DNA from: Vanilla planifolia
Taxonomy: Eukaryota; Streptophyta; Magnoliopsida; Asparagales; Orchidaceae
Direction: 5' to 3'
Length of the DNA stretch: 64,000 bases
NCBI GenBank assembly: GCA_023846275.1
Contig: CM043875.1
Coordinates: 5,220,626-5,284,625, forward strand
In this document: positions 60,891 to 64,000 of the stretch, piece after piece
How the letters are laid out: each line of letters begins with the position of its first letter
Numbering within the stretch: the first letter of the stretch is position 1
Position numbers and translations under genes: made by a program
Notes under the pieces: model-generated
What the model was told of the DNA's origin: nothing
Seen by the model: only the letters and a program-made list of their open reading frames with translations
Database searches by the model: none

Positions 60891-61790
60891 AGTCAAGCTT
60901 GTCACTGGGGAAGCTATTGGAGAAAATCTCTGCATAAACATTTGTTATGTCTAAATAGACCCAAAAATTCCAAATTTCTAAATAGATATATGTTTGATCC
61001 AATACATGATAGTAGTAATCTTTTGAAGATCAGTAAATATCCCCATTATTCTTTTCACATGTTCAAAGAATACCACTTGTAACAATTAGAAATCAAATTT
61101 AAAAAATTTTGCATATCATTGATTCCCTCTCAAATTTTGTGAAATAATAGGTAAGTGAAAAACATAATATTTTGCGGATTTATAATACATAAGAACATTT
61201 CAATTAACTCAAACAAATAAATAATGTTTTTAAAAATTATATGCATGAATTTCATAAAGGCTACATGTGCTTTAGTAAATCTAAAAAGTAAAACCAAGAA
61301 TAACAATTTTTAAAAGTAACCTTAATGGCATCTTGTTCTTTGAGTTTAAATTGAAAGTATATAGATTTTAATTCGATCTTGAAAAATCTTACAATAGCCT
61401 ATAATTGATCAAACTGATCATCAATTTATGATAATGGATTTTTGTTCCTAAAAGTCAACATATTAAATTCAAGATAGTCTACATATTCTTAATTATATTC
61501 TTTCTTTTTAACAAAGTGGGTAGATTTCTCCCTTTGAGAGACACTAGGGCAAATAAAACCATTGTTTAATAATTCGTAAATTTAAAGTTTCACATTTACC
61601 AACTTTATAGGTGCCATCCTATATGAAGCTCTAGATATAGGGTTAGCTTCTAATATTAATTGGATGTCAAACATATTCTCCCAATCAAGAGGATGACGAG
61701 GTAGCTCCTTTAGGAAAATATCCAAATCCTCTTAAATCATTGACACATTTGGTCGGCCAAAAAACTTTTGTCAACATGTATAAGAGATAA
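60891..61790 (-). pseudogene. Gypsy C reverse transcriptase remnant
   Basis: From 61740 downward: LDIFLKELPRHPLDWENMF, SRASYRMAPIKLVNVK, GFICPSVSQREKSTHFVKKK, LSXIDDQFDQL, FKIELKSIYFQFKLKEQDA, and NDMQNFLNL. The order matches gypsy RT exactly. The catalytic IDDI loop near 61195 reads IINPQNI, so both Asp are lost. Readable but fragmented by shifts. Confidence 0.88.
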
Positions 61791-61839
61791 CAACATTCTT
61801 TCATTACCCTTAGAATGTTTTGAGCCTTCATCCTAGAAA

Positions 61840-62165
61840 TAAGTGGAAATCCTTTTCCTTCAGCAAAAAGGTATCAATAATACTAAATTTTTTAGACAAT
61901 CAATAATTGTTGTGTTCATATATCCAATCCATGCCTAAAATGCAATCAACTTTAGATAAGGATAGGATAAATAATTTAGTAAGAAATTTCATTCCTCTTA
62001 CTTTTATTTATCTTATACTAATCATCCACTAGACATTCATTATTAATAGGAAATTTCTCAAATAAAGTGTCATTTATTTGATTAAATTTAATAATTCTTG
62101 AATTAAGTATACAATGGGATAAAAAAGATCTTGAGACACCACTATTAAATAAAATAGTCACTGAT
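61840..62165 (-). pseudogene. Gypsy C aspartic protease remnant
   Basis: VTILFNSGVSRSFLSHC (62160-62110) matches ATVLFDSGASHSFIS, with the catalytic Asp changed to Asn (a G-to-A change). VDCILGMDWIYEHN (about 61955-61915) is the conserved ILGMDWL block that precedes RT in Del/Tekay elements. Confidence 0.85.
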
Positions 62166-63510
62166 AACTACTAAAAGAATATAATATCTATTATCACATC
62201 AATCACTTGAGAATTATTTTATAAGGGTATGGCAAACTACTTGGGCTTCCACCTCAATCTATAAGCTCAACATGACTTACACTCTCTAAGGTTATCATTG
62301 ACGCACTTCTTCTACCTCTATTCCTTGGGAAGGGAATGAAGGTACTACTTCTAGTTCCAATTTTTTATTATTATATTACATAAAATATGTGGTTTCAATA
62401 ACTAAAATTTTGGATTATACAAAAAGTTTAACAAACCTTCAAGCATTTCCAAAACTTTACAACTGTACCTCACTAATCATGTCATAGTGAATACTTACTC
62501 ATCTCCATTACCATCATAATATATCCCTCTTAGTGTACTAGTGGCATAACCTATAATATAATTAATAAATAATGAGTAGAACTCTTAGTAGATAAACCAA
62601 AATGATAAATAATAAGGGATAATAAAAATAAATAAAGGTTGAATAAATTCAACAACATAACATCATTGCATAAATAACATATTATTTTGTAATTATAGAG
62701 TAGTCATGTCCACAATAGAAGGGGTGTGAATCATGTAAATAAAAATTTTATTCAAATTGAAATAGAAGATTAAGAATCAATAAAATTTTTTATCTTTCAT
62801 AAACCAAATCCACTATTCAAGCAAACTATAAATTATGTCATTTTTAAAACAAAATAAGTTACCTCAATAACTTTAAAATAGTTATAACAAGCTACTAAAA
62901 TCATAAACAAGCTTTAGAATAATTTAAGAACTTTGTCTTAATATGATTATAGATGTGATTGTAAATTTGTTGCAAAAATACTTGATAATTTTTTTGAAAA
63001 CTATTATATGAGTATGATAAGCAACAATATTCATAAATCCTTATTTAATGTAGCTGCACATGAAAAACTTTTTTGAAAGATTATTTAAGTTAAAAAAGCT
63101 TTATGTGAGAATGCAAGAATAGTTAAGAATACAATCTAATTTTTGGGTGGTTTGATAAAATCTTGTCCTACATCAACCCTCAACTAAATGACTCAATTTT
63201 TACAAAAATTTGCTCTTATTTTACTATTGCAAAATAAGACACCTATGCAACCACCCCTTATTTTTGTCACACCTAATCAACCTAATACAAATACACTCTC
63301 TTTTATCATGACAACGTAGTGGTCAACCTTACTCAAAACAACAATAATGAATCAAACATGATTTACAAAACTTATACAACACAATTCAAATTCTTATACT
63401 ATTATAAGATCTTCGATCATTAAATTAAATACAAATAAAAAATATCGTCAAGACAAGTTCACTTTATATTTGTTTTATCTTAATCAGAGTTTAGTTGAAA
63501 TTTACCATAA
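62166..63510. other. AT-rich flank, gag of gypsy C not recognisable
   Basis: Gag would be expected on the minus strand above 62165. I see no zinc knuckle or gag block, only AT-rich sequence without ORFs. Confidence 0.5.
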
Positions 63511-63514
63511 TAAA

Positions 63515-63537
63515 ATATATATATATATATACATACA

Positions 63538-63595
<58 letters not shown>
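63515..63595. repeat. Long AT microsatellite
   Basis: About 80 bases of (AT)n interrupted by ACATACATGC near its start. Shorter (AT)n runs are at 23002-23037 and 41886-41905. Confidence 0.9.
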
Positions 63596-63598
<3 letters not shown>

Positions 63599-63599
63599 T

Positions 63600-64000
63600 T
63601 TTAAATAACATTTTCTCCCTCCCTTAACCTCGTGCCTAATGCAAACCCTAAGGTTTCAATTTCATGTGATTGACTAAAGGTTTTACAAGAGGTTCCTTCA
63701 TTGACCAAAAGGACATTGCTCACCATTACTTTTTTGGCAAAATTAAGGAAAAAAGTGTGATTTTATTTTGTGAGAATTATTGGTAAGATTATAAAACCAA
63801 AAATGGAATTTGATTTTATTTCTTACAATTTAACTTCAAATCTTTCTAACTTATGAAAAAAATCAAAAGATTTAGCCTTAATTAAGTTTTAACTTGACTA
63901 TTGAAATGATTGGAAAGAAATTTGTTGGAGATTTGTAAGTTTGAGTTTTAAGACAAAAGGAAAATTATATAAGATAAGAGTGAAAATGTCATTTTCATGA
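63600..64000. other. AT-rich DNA to window end, no gene recognised
   Basis: An AAACCCTAAGG motif at 63644-63654 is the only less random-looking element. No ORF of note. Confidence 0.5.

Overview
The window is AT-rich plant nuclear DNA dominated by old, decayed transposable elements. The sequence offers one convincing host gene: an intronless C2H2 zinc-finger gene of the SUPERMAN type at 12245-12820 (+), GC-rich and intact from start to stop. Plant origin follows from the QALGGH zinc finger, the C-terminal EAR repressor motif and plant-type gypsy, copia and LINE remnants. The very GC-rich coding region inside AT-rich flanks suggests a monocot, but this is a weak inference. I saw no rRNA, tRNA, CRISPR array or organelle insertion.

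Layout. 1-6112: AT-rich DNA without recognisable genes. 6113-9301: a solo LTR (copy 1) with target-site duplication CTTCT. 9307-11590: AT-rich. 11600-12900: the zinc-finger gene with CT-rich leader. 12900-17700: AT-rich, short repeats and two unassigned ORFs. 17745-19850: a diverged tandem duplication with a period of about 924 bp. 20380-21085: copia gag remnant (+). 21180-35800: a decayed Ty3/gypsy chromovirus cluster (+): probable 5' LTR, PBS, gag, protease, RT, RNase H, integrase, chromodomain-like tail, LTR-like region, then a second truncated integrase/chromodomain segment and another LTR-like region. A second solo LTR of the same family as copy 1 (25319 to about 28430, target-site duplication ATGAG) sits inside the RT gene of this cluster. 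36180-45350: AT-rich, with probable decayed LTR material on the minus strand and a cluster of PBS-like motifs. 45400-52600: AT-rich, with a 150-bp tandem duplication and a small GC-richer island (48720-49130). 52611-62400: a mosaic read mostly on the minus strand. It runs from gypsy PR-RT-RNase H-INT(N) to a copia pre-integrase domain, then a 5-kb plus-strand LINE, then copia INT fused to RT-RNase H and a polypurine tract. 63515-63595: a long AT microsatellite.

The elements do not work together as a functional unit; they record a history of nested insertion, recombination, deletion and decay. Catalytic residues of the polyproteins are lost, often by changes expected from methylated-cytosine decay. 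In contrast the two solo LTRs are CpG-rich and still have perfect target-site duplications, so they look much younger. I found no convincing new biological system. The best second-look items are the CpG-rich solo-LTR family with its minus-strand promoter, leader and splice-donor arrangement, the copia INT-RT fusion at two Val-Asp-Asp motifs, the gypsy/copia junction, and the combination of CT tracts and an internal telobox in the zinc-finger gene.
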